A stretch of 64,000 nucleotides of DNA from Patiria pectinifera (GCA_029964075.1 CM057144.1:11617281-11681280); one strand, 5' to 3'; shown: positions 1 to 11,792, counted from the stretch's first letter. The notes: a model not told the origin generated them from the sequence alone. A program made the numbers and translations.

Positions 1-852
1 CCTCACAATTTCCCCCCCCCCCCTTCAGAACTCAGCTGTAGCATATTAGTGAAACTTTACTGTAGGCTACATGCATGTATTCACCTTCACTTAGACTTAT
101 TTTAGCCTCTGTAAATTTGATCATTAGTTGTTCACTTGCAGTTTGCCCTAAATAATAGTCCATGACAAACTTACATATTCGGGCACCCTGCTTTAAGAAT
201 GAATACTTCATGAGAATGGTACGTCCAATTTTAATGAAATTAGTGTCAACACTTGCACAACACCTCAATCAAATCTCATAATTACAAGCTTGAAATGGGG
301 GAAAACTATTTTCCCTTCGCAACTTTTTAATTTTTTTGGGGGGTGGTGGGGGTGGGGAGGGGTGTAGTCAGGGTTCTGTTCTGCTCCTTCTAATCTAGAC
401 TCTACGTCTTCTAGTTTTAGAGTTAAATTCAACTACTCCAACAAGACATTGGTCACTCACACTCATGTACCGGTACATACATTTTCTTACAAAATCAGAA
501 GGAATTTTTTGGAGTCAAATATGACTGCCTGGTAAAGGCAGTGTATATTTGACAGTAAAGCGGTTCCCGATTGCTTTCGTTGTTGAACCAGCACTGCACT
601 ATACATGCGCAATGAGTGTCTTCTGGTTCCGCTGTTACATTGTCGTTGTGACCTCATATTTACGAGATGGGAATCAGACCTTTATTTCCCTTTAAAAAAT
701 AAAAATCCTCCAGAACCACAAATCATAGACAGAAGATGAAAAAGTCTGCAAATTAAACGTAGGATTTGATTTAAACACTAAAAGAAGACAATTCTTCACA
801 TTTTGGGACACAAACAAATCAAGTTTCAAGGACAGCAGCAAGGCTTGGAAAG
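1..852. other. no gene seen
   Basis: Poly-C and poly-G tracts (near 15 and 338-362) and AT-rich sequence. The short open frames have no recognisable domain. Nothing supportable is seen. Confidence 0.6.
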
Positions 853-1629
853 TTGGAATCAAACTCGAGTGGCATGCTTGTAAGGTGGGCACACTATCCA
901 CTAAGTTTAGAAAATAGTATTCTTAATAAGGTTTCTTGTACCAGGTTCTTAGGACTGGAAACGGACAAAAACATGCTTTGGAAGGAACAAATCTCTTCAA
1001 TATGTAATAAGATTTCCAAAGTTAACTACATCCTTAATAGAACTAAGAAGTTGTTGAGGATTAAAGGCAGTTTGTCTATTTATAATACATTGGTTAATTC
1101 TTATTTAAATTATGGAGTCTTGGCTTGGGGTGGCATGTATAAGGTTTATCCTTCTTTTTTTAGCAGACTTGTAACACTACAAAAGAAATGTATAAGAAAT
1201 GCCTGTCATGCTAAATACAATGCGCATACCACTCCACTTTGTAATAAATTTAGAATTCTAAAGTTTGGTGATGTATTTAATGTACACATTGTTACTCATT
1301 ATTACGATTACTTTCATAAACTACTTCCTGAGAATTTAAGCCATCAGTCTTTTTTCCCACTAAACCAGGACTTGTACCATTATTCTACAAGACAAAGTAA
1401 TTGTATTCATTGTAATAGTACATTTAGACTGGACATAACATCAGCTAATTACCGTAATATTTTGCCTCGAATTGTTAATGGTCTTCCTGATCAACTTAGA
1501 CTTCTTCTGGTCAGTTCATCCAAAAAGCTTTTTGTTAAACACCTCAAGGAATTCTATTTAAATAAGTACAATGATTTTGTTTGTACAAATCTTAACTGCT
1601 ACTCGTGCCTACATTCGGCAAGACGTTAA
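853..1629 (+). pseudogene. non-LTR retrotransposon reverse transcriptase, C-terminal fragment
   Basis: An open frame of 258 codons reads as the region after the catalytic palm of a Jockey/CR1-like non-LTR reverse transcriptase. Visible landmarks are CTRFLGLETDKNMLWKEQI (the 'FLG...W..HI' thumb block), LVNSYLNYGVLAWGG, LQKKCIRNACHAKY and the Cys-rich end NLNCYSC. The catalytic YxDD part and the endonuclease are absent, so this is a 5'-truncated copy, normal for these elements. The first codons (about 20) are probably fortuitous flank. The rest is a continuous frame with no internal stops, so the insertion may be fairly recent. A simple-repeat tail follows about 300 bp downstream. The family follows from pattern recognition, not a search; the clade is uncertain. 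Confidence 0.75.
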
Positions 1630-1951
1630 TTCCTTTTTTCCCTATTTTTTTCTCCTTTATGTATACAACTTTTATGTTTTTGTATGTGCTCACTTTATGT
1701 TCGAACTTACTACATTTATAAACTCTACCTGGGATCTCATTGTTTGCATTATTCCAAATACATGTAGTTTACTTTGACCGCAGTCTCGGGTGCTCCACTA
1801 CAGAAGGCCAGTCCTTCTCTGGATGCCACCCCCATTCATGCTGTAATGTTCTGCTTTTTCTATTTTGATACACTTTGTTTTGATCATTAATCTTTATTCA
1901 TTGTATGTGTGAAGTATGAATGGAAATAAAACAAACAAACAAACAAACAAA
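1630..1951 (+). mobile_element. 3' UTR and (AAAC)n tail of the non-LTR element
   Basis: Sequence downstream of the reverse transcriptase stop runs to a short AAAC repeat tail (about 1927-1951), which marks the 3' end of the retrotransposed copy. Confidence 0.65.
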
Positions 1952-2429
1952 CTAAGCCATGCATTCACTCGATGTGTGTTGTCAATTCAGTATCGTATAT
2001 GGTGCAGACCTATTTGTTTACACCAATGGAAAAAAATATGGGACCAGTTCATGGCTATTTAAACACTTCATAGTCGTAATGAGTAGAATATGAAAACTGA
2101 TTCTTTGTTTTCACAAAGTGATATATTTTATTAGAATTTTAAATTTGGAATTTTTTTTACTTTTGAAATCCTCTAAACATGTCTAAAACAATTTACCCTT
2201 TTACGGAGTGAAATATTTGACTTACTATTCATTTTGACAATAACAATAATTTTAATCCCGACAACTTTTGTGGGTTTTCTTTTTCATTGTTTTAGCCTAC
2301 TGAACATCTGATTTTGAAAATTAAATCCAACTTAATATTAGGCCTAAGTCTTAGAAACTACATGTTAAATTAGTCCGAGTAACTTGGACCCAACTTATCG
2401 CCTTTTTTAACATTTGGACATGGTCTGGC

Positions 2430-3323
2430 GATAGTAGGGTCCAAGCTAATACCGCGAGCTGGACAACACCGTCCCTAAAACCAACATTTTCCAACAAACA
2501 ACATCAGATTTCACCTTCAAAACGGCCTCCAAATTACTAGATATGCCACCTGAGGTACAAGTAGACATCGATGATTAAGATGGTTGTACTGAAGTTTACT
2601 TACGATCCGGAAAAAAAGTGAAATTTTCCGTTCATTTCGGAGAGCTCCCCTCGCGATCTTGAACACGTTAAATTTCCGATCGTGTTTAATGTTTGAACGA
2701 CGCGATTTCTTCTTCATGCCCAGCGTACATTCGATGGTCCCCGTATCCCAAGTGCGATTCCGTTACTGAGCGCGCGCGACGCATCGATTATGATAATGAG
2801 TCACGTTTGTAAACACATACATGTGCATTTCGAAGGGAATCGGGAACCAGCTTGAACTGGTATCCGCCATAAAAGCTGCGCTAGTTCCCGACTCCCTATT
2901 ATCGTTTGAAATGCACATGTGTTTACAAACGTGATCCAGTCTACTCATTATCATAATCGATGCATCGCGCGCGCTCGGTAACAGAATCGCACTCGGGATA
3001 CGGGGACCATCGAATGTACGCTGGGAATGAAGAAGAAATCGCGTCGTTCAAACATTAAACACGATTGGAAATTTAACGTGTTCAAGATCGCGAGGGGAGC
3101 TCTCCGAAATGAACGGAAAATTTTACTTTTTTCCGGATCGTAAGTCATTTAAGTAAACTTCAGTACAACCATCTTAATCATCGATGTCTACTTGAACCTC
3201 AGGTGGCATATCTAGTAATTTGGAGGCCGTTTTGAAGGTGAAATCTGATGTTTTTTTGTTGGAAAATGTTGGTTTTAGGGACGGTGTTGTCCAGCTCGCG
3301 GTATTAGCTTGGACTCTACTATC
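2430..3323. repeat. long palindrome (inverted duplication) of about 0.9 kb
   Basis: The left arm (2430-2875) is repeated in reverse complement by the right arm (2878-3323), with a centre near 2876 and almost no spacer. For example the block GGACAACACCGTCCCTAAAA near 2461 reappears inverted near 3280. Each arm carries the same outward-to-inward reading frame ending in LLDMPPEVQVDIDD and a stop (plus strand near 2517-2578, minus strand near 3174-3236), so the arms may contain a gene end. A few mismatches and small indels separate the arms. It could be a foldback transposon or a one-off inverted duplication; no target duplication was identified. Confidence 0.85.
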
Positions 3324-3966
3324 AAGCTCTACTTTTCTACAAAATGTTGAAAAGACATGAATCTGGGACTGAAAGTGAAAAATATTTCCAATTTTGTTAG
3401 AAAATACTTTGAGAAAAAAAAGTTGCAACAGCACACTTTATAGGTAAAATATACGCCACAAATTTTACGTCCTTCGATTCTAACAACTCAATGGGAACTG
3501 CCCAAATTTGGGCATAAAAAAAACTGACCCACAAAACAAATACGGCCTACAATCAGACAATGGTAAGGTGAACGTGATGCTGAAAAATGAAACATTGTTT
3601 GCGTTCATAACATAGCATTTCTCACAGACTTACCTAAGCTCATGTCAATCTTGTCCATCGTGGCAATGAAGTAGTTAATAACTGAAATACAGGAAGAGAC
3701 TTGTAGTTGTGCATAAATCAAGATATGCAAAGAAATGCACTCTTTCTCTCGAGCTTCGATCGAACGACTCTTCGCCGGCGATGTAGTTTTCATATGCAAA
3801 ATATGAGCACGCAGAAACTTGTGTGGTACCTATCTACTTCCTCCGCCTTATTATCAGGTACAATGAAAGCAAAGCTGGAACCAGCCTATCGGTCTGCCGT
3901 TTAAAGGTGCTGCTGCCCTCTGTAGTTCGTATGAGGCCAACTACCCAAAAATGGAGGGTTTCACTG
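3324..3966. other. no gene seen
   Basis: Only short open frames without recognisable domains, between the palindrome and the minisatellite. The 1952-2429 stretch before the palindrome is equally featureless. Confidence 0.5.
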
Positions 3967-4107
3967 GTCAACTCGGTCCGTGACCAACTCGGTCCGAGTC
4001 AACTCGGTCCGTTACCAACTCGGTCCGTAACCATCTCGGTCCGTAACCAACTCGGTCCGTAAGCAACTCGGTCCGTGACCAACTCGGTCCGTAACCAACT
4101 CGGTCGT
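3967..4107. repeat. 16-bp minisatellite (about 9 copies)
   Basis: The unit ACCAACTCGGTCCGTA is repeated about nine times with single-base variants (ACCATCTC, AGCAACTC) and one 15-bp unit. A related phrase (GTCAACTCGGT) recurs near 63946 at the far end of the window. Confidence 0.9.
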
Positions 4108-4272
4108 TACGGGTGCACTGAACCAATTCAAGCCCCATTAAAAACAGTGTAAAATCAACAAAGTTCAGGGCAAAATAACATGCAAGCCAACATCACTGGG
4201 GTTTCTCAAACAAAAATTAAATTATTGTCTTGTACTTCATCTTTTCATTTCTTTTAAATTTTGGGTAGATTA

Positions 4273-4643
4273 GGCCAAAAAAAAAAAAAAATACTCGGTC
4301 TCTGGTCAGCGCGCGCGTCGATTTTAATCATGCGCGTCAACCTTTTTTTCCCCTTCAAATTAACACGGAAGCTACAACAGCGCCCTGTATTGCCGCGCCT
4401 CCTCAATTCTTTGCACCAAGGAGCACCAAGGAATGGGGAAATTGCCCCAAGGCAAATGATAAAGGGCACCAAGGCAAATTATAGAGGACACCAATGTATA
4501 ATGAAGACACACAAAAGCAAAATAGTACCCACCTTGTCTGTACAATACAAGCTTGAAAAAAAAAGCCACCAAAAAAAAAACGTGTCGCCGCATCAATTCC
4601 AGAACTTCGGTCTGACCAGAGACCGACTATTTTTGTTTTGGCC
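4273..4643. mobile_element. Harbinger-like MITE, copy 1 (GGCCAAAA ends, TTA duplication)
   Basis: Inverted ends GGCCAAAAAAAA...TTTTGTTTTGGCC are flanked by TTA on both sides (4270-4272 and 4644-4646). Sub-terminal blocks GTCTCTGGTC and GACCAGAGAC pair inversely, and the GCGCGCGTCG block is shared with the copy at 30997-31377. A 3-bp TTA duplication is typical of the PIF/Harbinger superfamily. There is no transposase, so it is non-autonomous. Confidence 0.85.
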
Positions 4644-4646
4644 TTA

Positions 4647-5098
4647 GCCGATTACATTTTTAAATATTCACACCAAAACAAAATCACCTTCCGAAAAGTG
4701 ATAGTTCCCAAGCCTGCATGTAGCCATTTTACAAGTGGCATCCTTCCACTTTCTCAGGCAAATAGGACCCATTTTTCAACCGTAATTTTATCAAGCCTGC
4801 CCTCAGATGGAAGCCCAAAAACCAGGGAGTTGATCCTTGGCTATATTTACACAATTCCACCGTTTTTTAAGCCAAACGGTCTCCGTTTTCAAAAGAAACT
4901 GTGGGGTCACTTTTTATGCTCATCAGCTCGCGTAGAAATTCTCACTTGAATTAGTTCACTGCACCCTTACCGGCTCGATCCCTATGGGAATATGCACGCA
5001 AAAAGATAGCATTTTCTTGAACATTTGTCTGTTTCTTACGCGGATTTCTCGGCCAGTATTAATACCTGGGTCAATCCAATGTTCAAATGGATGGGATG
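4647..5098. other. no gene seen
   Basis: The 103-codon frame at 4638-4949 begins inside the MITE and shows no known domain. Confidence 0.45.
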
Positions 5099-5305
5099 CA
5101 GTGGCGAAGCCACGGGGGGGGGGGGCGGGGGGGCGACAGCCCCCCTATGAAACCTTTTCGCCCCCCGTTCCCCAGTCGCCCCCCCCCCCCACCCCACTGA
5201 GATTTTGAGTTTCTAAAAAAATTATCATTGATCTACATGACGCCCCCCATGAAATGTTCCAGCCCCCCCCCCCCCCCAACTGAAAAATTCCTGGCTACGC
5301 CACTG
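5099..5305. mobile_element. hAT-type MITE (CAGTGGCG ends, 8-bp duplication)
   Basis: Begins CAGTGGCGAAGCCA and ends TGGCTACGCCACTG. Perfect 8-bp target duplications ATGGGATG lie at 5091-5098 and 5306-5313. The CAG...CTG ends with an 8-bp duplication are the hAT signature. The interior is G/C-homopolymer rich and has no transposase. Relatives lie at 5604-5907, 9032-9220 and 22175-22338, and a truncated end (GGCAGCGCCGCCACTG) lies near 17752-17767. Confidence 0.85.
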
Positions 5306-5603
5306 ATGGGATGTGACCGCAAAACCGCTTTGCTACAAGTGCAGGTAGCAAGCTTTGCGGTCACCGTGCATTTGGCGGTATTTTTAAGTGTAGTTATAAC
5401 GTACACCAAGCGGGAACACTTGTCATTTATATTACCACTCGCCAGCGGCTCGAGTCGACGATCAAAGCATGATACTCTTGTAGCAATCAATATCCAGCCC
5501 ACGTGTTGTGTATATCTATACTGTAGTTGACAGTTCATATGCACTTATTTGTGTGTATCGCGTGTACATGACACACGATCAAGGCCATTGAAATAGTCTT
5601 TAA

Positions 5604-5907
5604 GTGGCGTCGCCAAGGGGGGTGCCCCCCTGGAAAACCTAGTGCCCACCCCCTGAGTGCCCCCATCTGAGATTTGGGTTGGTAAAAAAAATTCTGCGCG
5701 TTGTTAAAATCATTACCTCAAAAATAGCAATTTCTGGAGATATCTTCAGATCGAATTTAGCATCAAATGTGGCACCATTTTGCATCTAGCCCATCCTCCC
5801 CTTAGACCCCTCCCCCAGGACGGCGATCCGTATCCACCTAAGTGCCCCCCCATCAAATGCTGGTGCCCCCCTGTGCCCCCCAGACTGAAAAGTCTGGTGA
5901 CGCCACT
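5604..5907. mobile_element. hAT-type MITE, second copy
   Basis: Inverted ends AGTGGCGTCGCCA...TGACGCCACT, the same family as at 5099. Flanks GAAATAGTCTT on the left and GAAATAGATCTT on the right look like a slightly diverged target duplication. Confidence 0.7.
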
Positions 5908-6297
5908 GGAAATAGATCTTATTGAGAATTGCATCTATTGAAAAATGTTACCCGAATTATGGACTGAAAACTTTGATAACAAAGTTTGAAATAACAGATT
6001 ATTAATAGATGTTCAAGGTGCATTACATTTTCTTGGACAAAACAACAGACGGAAAAAGGAGGGTTGGCAGCCTTTAGATGCTTTTTTTTTACCAAGCAAG
6101 GTTTTGATATCAATGAACACTTTCTAAAAGCAAAAAATTGTCAAAGACAGTATTTATCAGCGGAGTCATTTCTTGCGTAGCGAAGAAAGAGACAGGGCAA
6201 ACATCCGTATAGAAGAACTTCGAGCAAGATGCTCCCTAACCCTAACCACAATCGAACAGCCGTACGTTGAAGCAAACACACCTGCCTGTGGGGGAGA

Positions 6298-7023
6298 AGC
6301 CTTGGTCAATGCTCTCGTCGTTACTCGTCCCGTACGCGGTCAATCGTCGGCATATATCCTCACGCGCTATGCACATGCATGTAAAAATACAGCGCGAACA
6401 GCGAACTCATGCGGCCACTATTTTTTTATGCAAATCAGTTGGGGACGATCGAGAGCCTTGGTTCAATGTGTTTATAGCTCCATGGTTCAATCGTCGGCAA
6501 AAGCTTATGTTTTTCTTTATTTTGCGCTGGAGTTCTAGCGCACGACCTCGCATGCGAATACAGATAAGTGTAGGCGGGGCTAATATGTGGAGTGTCCAAT
6601 CACACCTTGGTAAATCCGGACGTCATCAAATTATTTGCAGCTATTCGCCTTTTGCGGACGTGACAGGAACCACAGTTTTTGTGCATTGGTGCCGTGTGCA
6701 GAGACACACAACGTGTACGTGTATGGATTATGTACGGTGCCACGTTTCACTATGCAAGTTTCCACGCAATGATCGACCAATAAGAAAACGACATTTAAGG
6801 TCAGCTAAAGCTATTAACATAATGAGCACCAACCCCAAAACCTCACATAGACGATTGAACCAAGGCTCTCGATCGTCCCCAACTGATTTGCATATAAAAA
6901 TAGTGGCCGCGTGAGGTCGCTGTTCGCGCTGTATTTTTACATGCATGTGCATAGCGCGTGAGGATATATGCCGACGATTGACCGCGTACGGGACGAATAA
7001 CGACGAGAGCATTGACCAAGGCT
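6298..7023. repeat. foldback element with about 170-bp arms
   Basis: The left arm 6298-6468 and the right arm 6854-7023 are reverse complements with few mismatches; both begin AGCCTTGGTCAATGC read inward. The 385-bp spacer is unique here. The right arm contains ATTTGCATATAAAAA, an octamer site abutting a TATA-like box; in the left arm the TATA part has decayed. The open frames spanning it follow the arms and are not convincing genes. It is probably a non-autonomous foldback transposon. Confidence 0.85.
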
Positions 7024-7434
7024 AGTGGGGGAGAGATATATAATCATGACGGTGGTGAGGAAATTGTTAATGAAAGGCCTCTTGGTGAAGAAAGGGAAGA
7101 AGTTGTTGCAAAGTCAAGGCAGATTAATTTAACTGTAAATTCAAAAGCCAAGGAAGACGATTGTAGGGAAGGCGATGTAGGGAGTCCTTCTTGATCTTCT
7201 CGACAAATTCGACGGAGAGTTCGCTCACAAGAAATAGAATTGGCGAGAGTATCAAAAACAGTGCACAATGGTGGTAAGGCTGATTTCTGTTTGGCTTGAG
7301 CATTGAGCATCTCATCCAATAAACATAAAAAGAGGCTCATTATCGAGGATGAGTTATAGCAGGGTTGATCGCTTTCAGGTGACTCACAGTGTAGCACTGC
7401 TGTGACTGGTCAAGAGCATCGGTCAATGTCTTCT
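7024..7434. other. no supported gene
   Basis: A 60-codon plus-strand frame (7012-7194) is Glu/Lys-rich and overlaps the foldback end. No homology is recognised. Confidence 0.4.
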
Positions 7435-8809
7435 CTATCGCGGTAAATTAAAGCATGTGTGTTGATATGCTATACACAGGTCGTCAACATATGAAGCGCT
7501 TTGCAAACGAGTCTGTCGGTTGGTAGCTCGTATAGACGTTGTACAGAAGAGATGCAAGCACACTCCCTTGGGGAGACCGTTCCTTTGAAGCCGTACTCTA
7601 CTCTGCCATTGAATTCTACAAAGAAACGATGATTCTTCAGTAGAACACCAATAAACTGGGTAAGGGTCAGGTCTGCCGTCATGTCCAGGATCTTCTGAAG
7701 GAGTCGGCAATGGTTAACAGTGTCACAGGCAGCTGTAAGATCAACAAAGACAATGCCGGCGATCTATTGTTTCTGATGGAAGCCGTCCTCAATGTACTGA
7801 GTGAGGTTTAGAAGCTGTCCAGTTGTAGATTTGCCGGGACAGAAGCCTGCCTGCCTGTTCCTGTATCAGTTGTTTCTTAATGAAGAGGCAAGACAGTTGA
7901 GGAGGAAATGTTCCAGCAACTTGAATGTGTGACTTAGAAGGGATTTGGGACTAAAAGTTTTGACCCGCAGTGGGGTCTTTCCCGGGTTTTAGGAGGGCGA
8001 TGACCTTCGACTTTTGCCACACTTTAGGTATTGTTTGTGTGGCGTGGCAGGTGTTGAAGAGCTGGAGTAACCAATTTGAGGCGTTTGGTCCAAGATGTTT
8101 CAGTTCTTCGGTGAAAATGTTATCCAGTTTGGTTGCTTTCCTGTTCTTTATTTATGCCAGTCGCAAGCAATAGCAGAGAAGGATTTGATGAAGCCAGCAA
8201 GGTCGATGGCTGGGTCTTTCTGGCAGAGCTTAGGTTTCGGTCGCTTTACCATTTAATAGCAGTTGTTGTGGGCTATTTGGTTGGCGGTGATGTAACAATG
8301 CTGTTCACTAGGCTCTGTACGTGCGGTCATAGCTGAGCTTTTTTATTATACTCCAGGCTTGGAGGCCATATTGGCTTCTTGGCGCGGCCATATCGGTGGT
8401 TACCACAAGGGTTTGCCACAAGCTTTGATAACAGAAGCTGTTATGGCTGATATTAATTCCTCCCCAGCTGAGATGGTATCGACAGCAAGAGGGTCGTTTT
8501 CATACAGGCGTTTGTGTTTCCTGTAAAGTTCAGCACTACGGGATGCTAAGCCTGGGATGTCATCAGTGCGGCAGCCCCTAGGGATGTTCTTGCACCACCA
8601 CATCAACAAACCGATGTCATAGTTATCGGGGGTTGGATCAATGTCAGCTAGATGGTCTTTGAGCTCATTGGTGAAGCCTTCCCGGTTGGCCTTACTAAGT
8701 TGAAACGGCGGCGAAATGGATTGTTTTGGGGAGACAGCAGCAATCACTTTGATTCTAATAGGGCGATGTCGGGTCTTTGGAATGGGGTCAAGGACCATCT
8801 TGTTGCTAA
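7435..8809 (-). pseudogene. decayed non-LTR retrotransposon reverse transcriptase (3' part)
   Basis: Read on the minus strand, fragments in several frames give reverse transcriptase landmarks in the right order: a linker region SKANREGF...LMWWCKNIP (8400-8798), motif 'AGFCPGKSTTGQLLNL' near 7850, motif A 'VFVDLTAACDTVNH' near 7740, motif B 'RLQRNGLPKGV' near 7570 and the YVDDL catalytic box near 7490. Stops and frameshifts separate them, so the copy is dead. The reading continues across the inserted DNA element into 11728-11792. Confidence 0.85.
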
Positions 8810-9031
8810 GGGGCCATTCAGAATTTTCAATGTTTTAAAATGTCGATCTTTTGTCCAAATTGTGGGTGGGTGGGTCAAGCTAAATAATTGAAAATCGAAA
8901 TTCACTTTCCATGGAAAAAAGATAAAAAAAAACAAAGAAAGATAGATCTTTTGACTTGCCTGAACTACGCGCAAGCGTTCCGATATCGCGATGCGTGTTT
9001 CTTTTCCAACTTCGTCCCCTGTATGTACTGT

Positions 9032-9220
9032 CAGTGGCGTAGCCAGGAATTTTTCAGTGGGGGCTGCATGGGGGGCTGGAACATTTCATAGGGGGGGGGG
9101 CGCGTCATGTAGATCAATGATAATTTTTTTAGAAACTCAAAATCTCAGTGGGGGAGGGGACGGGGGGGGGCGACAAGGTTTCATGGGGTGTCGCCCCCCC
9201 CCCCCGTGGCTACGCCACTG
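9032..9220. mobile_element. hAT-type MITE embedded in the GGGGCC element
   Basis: CAGTGGCGTAGCCAGG...GTGGCTACGCCACTG ends. It is present at the corresponding place in the other copy (22175-22338), so it entered before the two copies separated. The flanks do not form a clear 8-bp duplication. Confidence 0.7.
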
Positions 9221-10800
9221 CAGGTCATACAGTTAAAGTGTATGTAAACTTGTATGAAAAGTCAAAGAAAAGTATCTCCCATGATCTATTTGACACCAAG
9301 TTTGTGTTAACTTGCCGGTAACGCAGTAAAAAATTATCCAGACAAATATGTTTATTTTGTAACATTTCATGTTCGTCTGTCGGTCTTCTATGCTGTTATG
9401 TTTACTTTTAGGTACCTTCAATGGTACTATGTTTAATTAACCTGTTCATTTGTTTAATTAAACTAATAACGCACATATAGTTGCCAAATATGGCACTAAC
9501 AAGTTTGAGGTCGGCAATTTCGTCTTTAAAAATATGGGTATGTCGGGTTACCGTACACACAATTGTCCTGGAAACAACAGTACCAAAGTACAGAAAGTCG
9601 TACGCAAGAGCTCCTTAGCAAGTATCGCTGACGCCATTATGATTCCAAAATTTCTCACTGTGTCACACAGTGAAATAACTTAACAGCGTCGTTGTATTGT
9701 GAACACATAAAAGCATTCAAGTCGCGTTCTTGCACACTTTCTGCAATCGACATAGATATCCTTGAACCACTGCCCCTGCTTTGCATAACAAGTGCACATG
9801 AATGAACGATTCGACTTTTATTCAAAGAAATTTCTATGTACAGTCACCAGACTCTATTCAGTAAAAACCCCGTCAAAACGAAAGTAAACAATCCACGTGC
9901 ATGACACACGGCTACACCATCGTACAGTGTGGCAGGGACACCAACAAGTAACACAACTAAAAAAATTTAAAACATATATAAAATATTCTGATTGAATTTC
10001 GTTAAAAGATACTTGTTGGTGAGGTATCACATACTCTAGCAAATTGATAAAAATGTACAATATTACAATATGCAATTTTGAGGGAAATGGGCGAACTGCT
10101 GTCGCCCCCCCCCCCCTGTGGCTACGCCACTGCAGGTCATACAGTTAAAGTGTATGTAAACTTGTATGAAAAGTCAAAAAAAAAGTAACTCCCATGATCT
10201 ATTTGACACCAAGTTTGTGTTAACTTGCCGGTAACGCAGTAAAAATTTATCCAGACAAATATGTTTATTTTGTAACATTTCATGTTCGTCTGTCGGTCTT
10301 CTATGCTGTTATGTTTACTTTTAGGTACCTTCAATGGTACTATGTTTAATTAACCTGTTCATTTGTTTAATTAAACTAATAACGCACATATAGTTGCCAA
10401 ATATGGCACTAACAAGTTTGAGGTCGGCAATTTCGTCTTTAAAAATATGGGTATGTCGGGTTACCGTACACACAATTGTCCTGGAAACAACAGTACCAAA
10501 GTACAGAAAGTCGTACGCAAGAGCTCCTTAGCAAGTATCGCTGACGCCATTATGATTCCAAAATTTCTCACTGTGTCACACAGTGAAATAACTCAACAGC
10601 GTCGTTGTATTGTGAACACATAAAAGCATTCAAGTCGCGTTCTTGCACACTTTCTGCAATCGACATAGATATCCTTGAACCACTGCCCCTGTTATAAAAT
10701 ATTCTGATTGAATTTCGTTAAAAGATACTTGTTGGTGAGGTATCACATACTCTAGCAAATTGATAAAAATGTACAATATTACAATATGCAATTTTGAGGG
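9221..10800. repeat. tandem duplication inside copy 1
   Basis: The segment starting CAGGTCATACAGTTAAAG at 9221 is repeated from 10131. The second unit lacks about 290 bp of the first (from after CCACTGCCCCTG to TATAAAATATTCTG). The junction near 10105-10130 carries a partial hAT MITE end (GTGGCTACGCCACTG), suggesting the duplication arose by recombination between MITE ends. The copy at 20433 has only one unit. Confidence 0.85.
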
Positions 10801-11348
10801 AAATGGGCGAACTGCATAAATAATTTCACTTGATCATATTCATAATACACAAACCGACAATTTTCATTTTCAGACCCACAACGAGAAATGTTGTTAACAC
10901 TGGGCTTATTGTGAGGAGTTGTGCTGGGAATCCATGATGATGTTACTTTTAAAGCCCCAGAGAGAAAAATGCAAACCATAAAAACAAACAACCTAGTTGA
11001 CATACATAGGTCTACACTCACAATATACATGTACACACACTAAAGAAACAACAAGAAAATACCCGGGAACAAAATGAAATAAGACACAATTTTACACGAT
11101 AAAATAAATATGACTGCAATAATTCCTCCCTCAGTTTTGAAAGAAAAGATTCACAACCTTCCATAGTTAAAACTTTTTTTCTAATTTTAACACGGTGACT
11201 TCGGAGAACATCAATGAGGCAATTGAACAGTTCTCCAAGACTGCGAGGACCGCAGCCTGTGATGTGATGTCTGCCCAAACCTGATGTTTTCTTTCGCTCG
11301 TACCCCCGCCCTGCAAACAGGGGGGGGGGGGGGGGGGGGTACGAGCGA

Positions 11349-11531
11349 ATGTTTTTCTCAGCTACCTCACGTGACAGGCACAACCTCGTATGTCACATGT
11401 CATCCACCTCATCCAGAAAACGACAAAACCACGGTCATCTTTGTGGCTTCCAAAACTGCAACCCGTCATTCCCAACAGCATATCAGCTGGCAAAACACAA
11501 GAAAACTGAAGGTCACCAGTGCAAAAGATGA
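11349..11531 (+). pseudogene. C2H2 zinc-finger fragment in the GGGGCC element
   Basis: The frame contains CGFQNCNPSFPTAYQLAKH followed by KKTEGH, a C-x4-C-x12-H-x4/5-H finger, and ends in a basic stretch. The same peptide occurs in the inverted copy (minus strand, 20575-20784) with a longer C-terminus. This is either the tail of a lost transposon protein or a captured host exon; the rest of the gene is missing in both copies. Confidence 0.55.
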
Positions 11532-11727
11532 AGACCGACAACTTCACGCCGTCACTGAACTAGACACACATGTACATGGTGTTCAAGTACATGTACTGTA
11601 TGCAAGTGCATGTACATGTACATGTTCAGTTTTTTAATAATCGAAATTAGGGGTGGGTGGGTGGGTCAAAATAATTTGGAAAAAAAGTCGAAATTTTAAA
11701 ACATTGACAATTCTGAATGGCCCCTAA

Positions 11728-11792
11728 GAGAGGCGATGTTGTGGCTCACAAGGGCTAGAGCACGGTTGAAACTTCATCTCAGCCTCCACTGT
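11728..11792 (-). pseudogene. continuation of the interrupted LINE reading frame
   Basis: Read on the minus strand this gives SFNRALALVSHNIASLSNK and runs into MVLDPIPKTRHRPI at 8798 once the 2.9 kb element is removed. It is the 5' side of the decayed non-LTR element at 7435-8809. Confidence 0.75.

Larger units (their letters stand above)
8810..11724. mobile_element. GGGGCC-ended DNA transposon, copy 1 (with internal duplication)
   Basis: The ends GGGGCCATTCAGAATTTTCA (8810 on) and its inverse (to 11724) form terminal inverted repeats of about 80 bp, including a GGTGGGTGGGTCAA block. TAA flanks both sides (8807-8809, 11725-11727), the 3-bp duplication of Harbinger-like elements. With the element removed and one TAA kept, the minus-strand LINE frame reads straight through, which confirms the ends. 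It has no recognisable transposase; it carries a C2H2 zinc-finger fragment near its right end. A second copy lies inverted at 20433-22564. Confidence 0.9.
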
